From positions 1-14,406 of the forward strand of contig JAIPDY010000068.1 of NCBI GenBank assembly GCA_021737445.1: DNA of 14,406 nt, read 5' to 3'. Of this stretch, positions 14,024 to 14,406 are shown in pieces. Below the pieces are notes generated by a model. It saw only the letters and a list, made by a program, of their open reading frames with translations. It did no database searches and was not told where the DNA came from. Position 1 is the first letter of the stretch; each line of letters begins with the position of its first letter. Source of the DNA: Desulfotignum sp. (GTDB lineage: Bacteria; Desulfobacterota; Desulfobacteria; Desulfobacterales; Desulfobacteraceae). A program made the translations under genes and the position numbers.

Positions 14024-14260
14024 TTATCCGCCGGCAATATGCGGAAAAATACTGATGATGTCACCCGGGTTAAGGCTGGTATCCTGTCCCCTGATCACAC
14101 CGTTCACAAAAATGATTTTGGGTGTGTCAGGGGGCAGGCCCATCTGGTTGACCAGATCACTCACCTTCTGGTGCTCAGCAAGATTCAGAGTGAGCTTTCC
14201 GCCCGGGTATTCCGGAAAAACCTGCCGGAAAGATGCAAACAGTTTTACCGTGACTGTCAT
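14024..14260 (-). CDS. MoaD/ThiS-family sulfur carrier protein
   Basis: A 78-residue ubiquitin-like protein ending in the Gly-Gly tail (HIAGG) that is activated and thiocarboxylated in molybdopterin or thiazole synthesis. The N-terminal VTVKLFASFRQ strand is MoaD-like, as are IIFVNGV near residue 50 and LNPGDIISIFPHIAGG at the end. MoaD-type use for molybdenum or tungsten cofactor is the likelier role, or a specialised carrier for another pathway. No partner (MoaE, MoeB or a tungsten oxidoreductase) is in the window. The ATG at 14258-14260 has only a poor purine run (TTAAAG) before it. The small membrane protein gene starts about 115 bases downstream on the same strand. Confidence 0.87.
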   Translation of the reverse strand: MTVTVKLFASFRQVFPEYPGGKLTLNLAEHQKVSDLVNQMGLPPDTPKIIFVNGVIRGQDTSLNPGDIISIFPHIAGG

Positions 14261-14340
14261 CTTTAATATATTTACTCAAGTTTCGCACCCCCTTCGAGGT
14301 GATTGAGGGTTAAAAATTTCTTAAAATTTACTAGTTTTTA

Positions 14341-14369
14341 TTGAAAAGGGCTCCTAATAGTGGTATATA
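14341..14369 (+). promoter_or_regulatory. Strong sigma70-type promoter pointing out of the window
   Basis: TTGAAA (14341-14346) and TATATA (14364-14369) are separated by exactly 17 bases, with an A/T-rich stretch upstream (14312-14340) that could be an UP element. AAAGGA ends the window at 14401-14406, as for the ribosome site of a gene starting just beyond the edge. Confidence 0.6.
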
Positions 14370-14406
14370 GTAAGCTACTGAATTCAAACATAAACCACAC
14401 AAAGGA

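Noticed and set aside
14263..14275. TATATT directly before the MoaD ATG as a leaderless promoter
   Set aside because: No acceptable -35 at the right spacing; the region is simply A/T-rich.

Overview
The window looks like ordinary chromosomal DNA from a Gram-negative, probably anaerobic bacterium. A sulfate-reducing Desulfobacterota relative is my guess from overall gene style and from GlpA/GlpB being of the anaerobic type; no phylogenetic marker is present, so this is inference. Gene density is high, Shine-Dalgarno sites are mostly good, and I see no insertion sequence, tRNA, rRNA or CRISPR array.

The core (about 330-12527) is a divergent locus for uptake and breakdown of a glycerol-phosphate-type organophosphate. 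Leftward from about 5409 run a metallo-beta-lactamase-fold hydrolase with an unrecognised N-terminal half, glpA, glpB, a HAD-IIB phosphatase and possibly one more gene that leaves the window. Rightward from 5635 run a LacI-family regulator, a Ugp-like ABC importer in the order binding protein, UgpE-type permease, ATPase, UgpA-type permease, then a DUF47/PhoU-like protein and a PiT phosphate transporter. Two near-identical palindromes (5434-5447 and 5612-5625) sit at the predicted start sites of two divergent sigma70-type promoters, so the LacI protein most likely represses both arms and itself.

A working model (inference) is that the substrate is imported by UgpBECA. It may be trimmed by the MBL-fold enzyme if it is a phosphodiester, and it is then oxidised to dihydroxyacetone phosphate by GlpAB or dephosphorylated by the HAD enzyme. 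The PiT/DUF47 pair would handle the released phosphate. Neither GlpC nor a GlpQ/UgpQ-type glycerophosphodiesterase is in the window.

The right end (12636-14406) is a separate neighbourhood: a CorA-family channel whose signature GMN reads GTN, a convergent 70-residue two-helix membrane protein with a folded-looking leader, an orphan MoaD/ThiS-type sulfur carrier, and a strong promoter pointing out of the window. Hairpins lie in two of the ugp intercistronic gaps and probably tune the ratio of transporter subunits.
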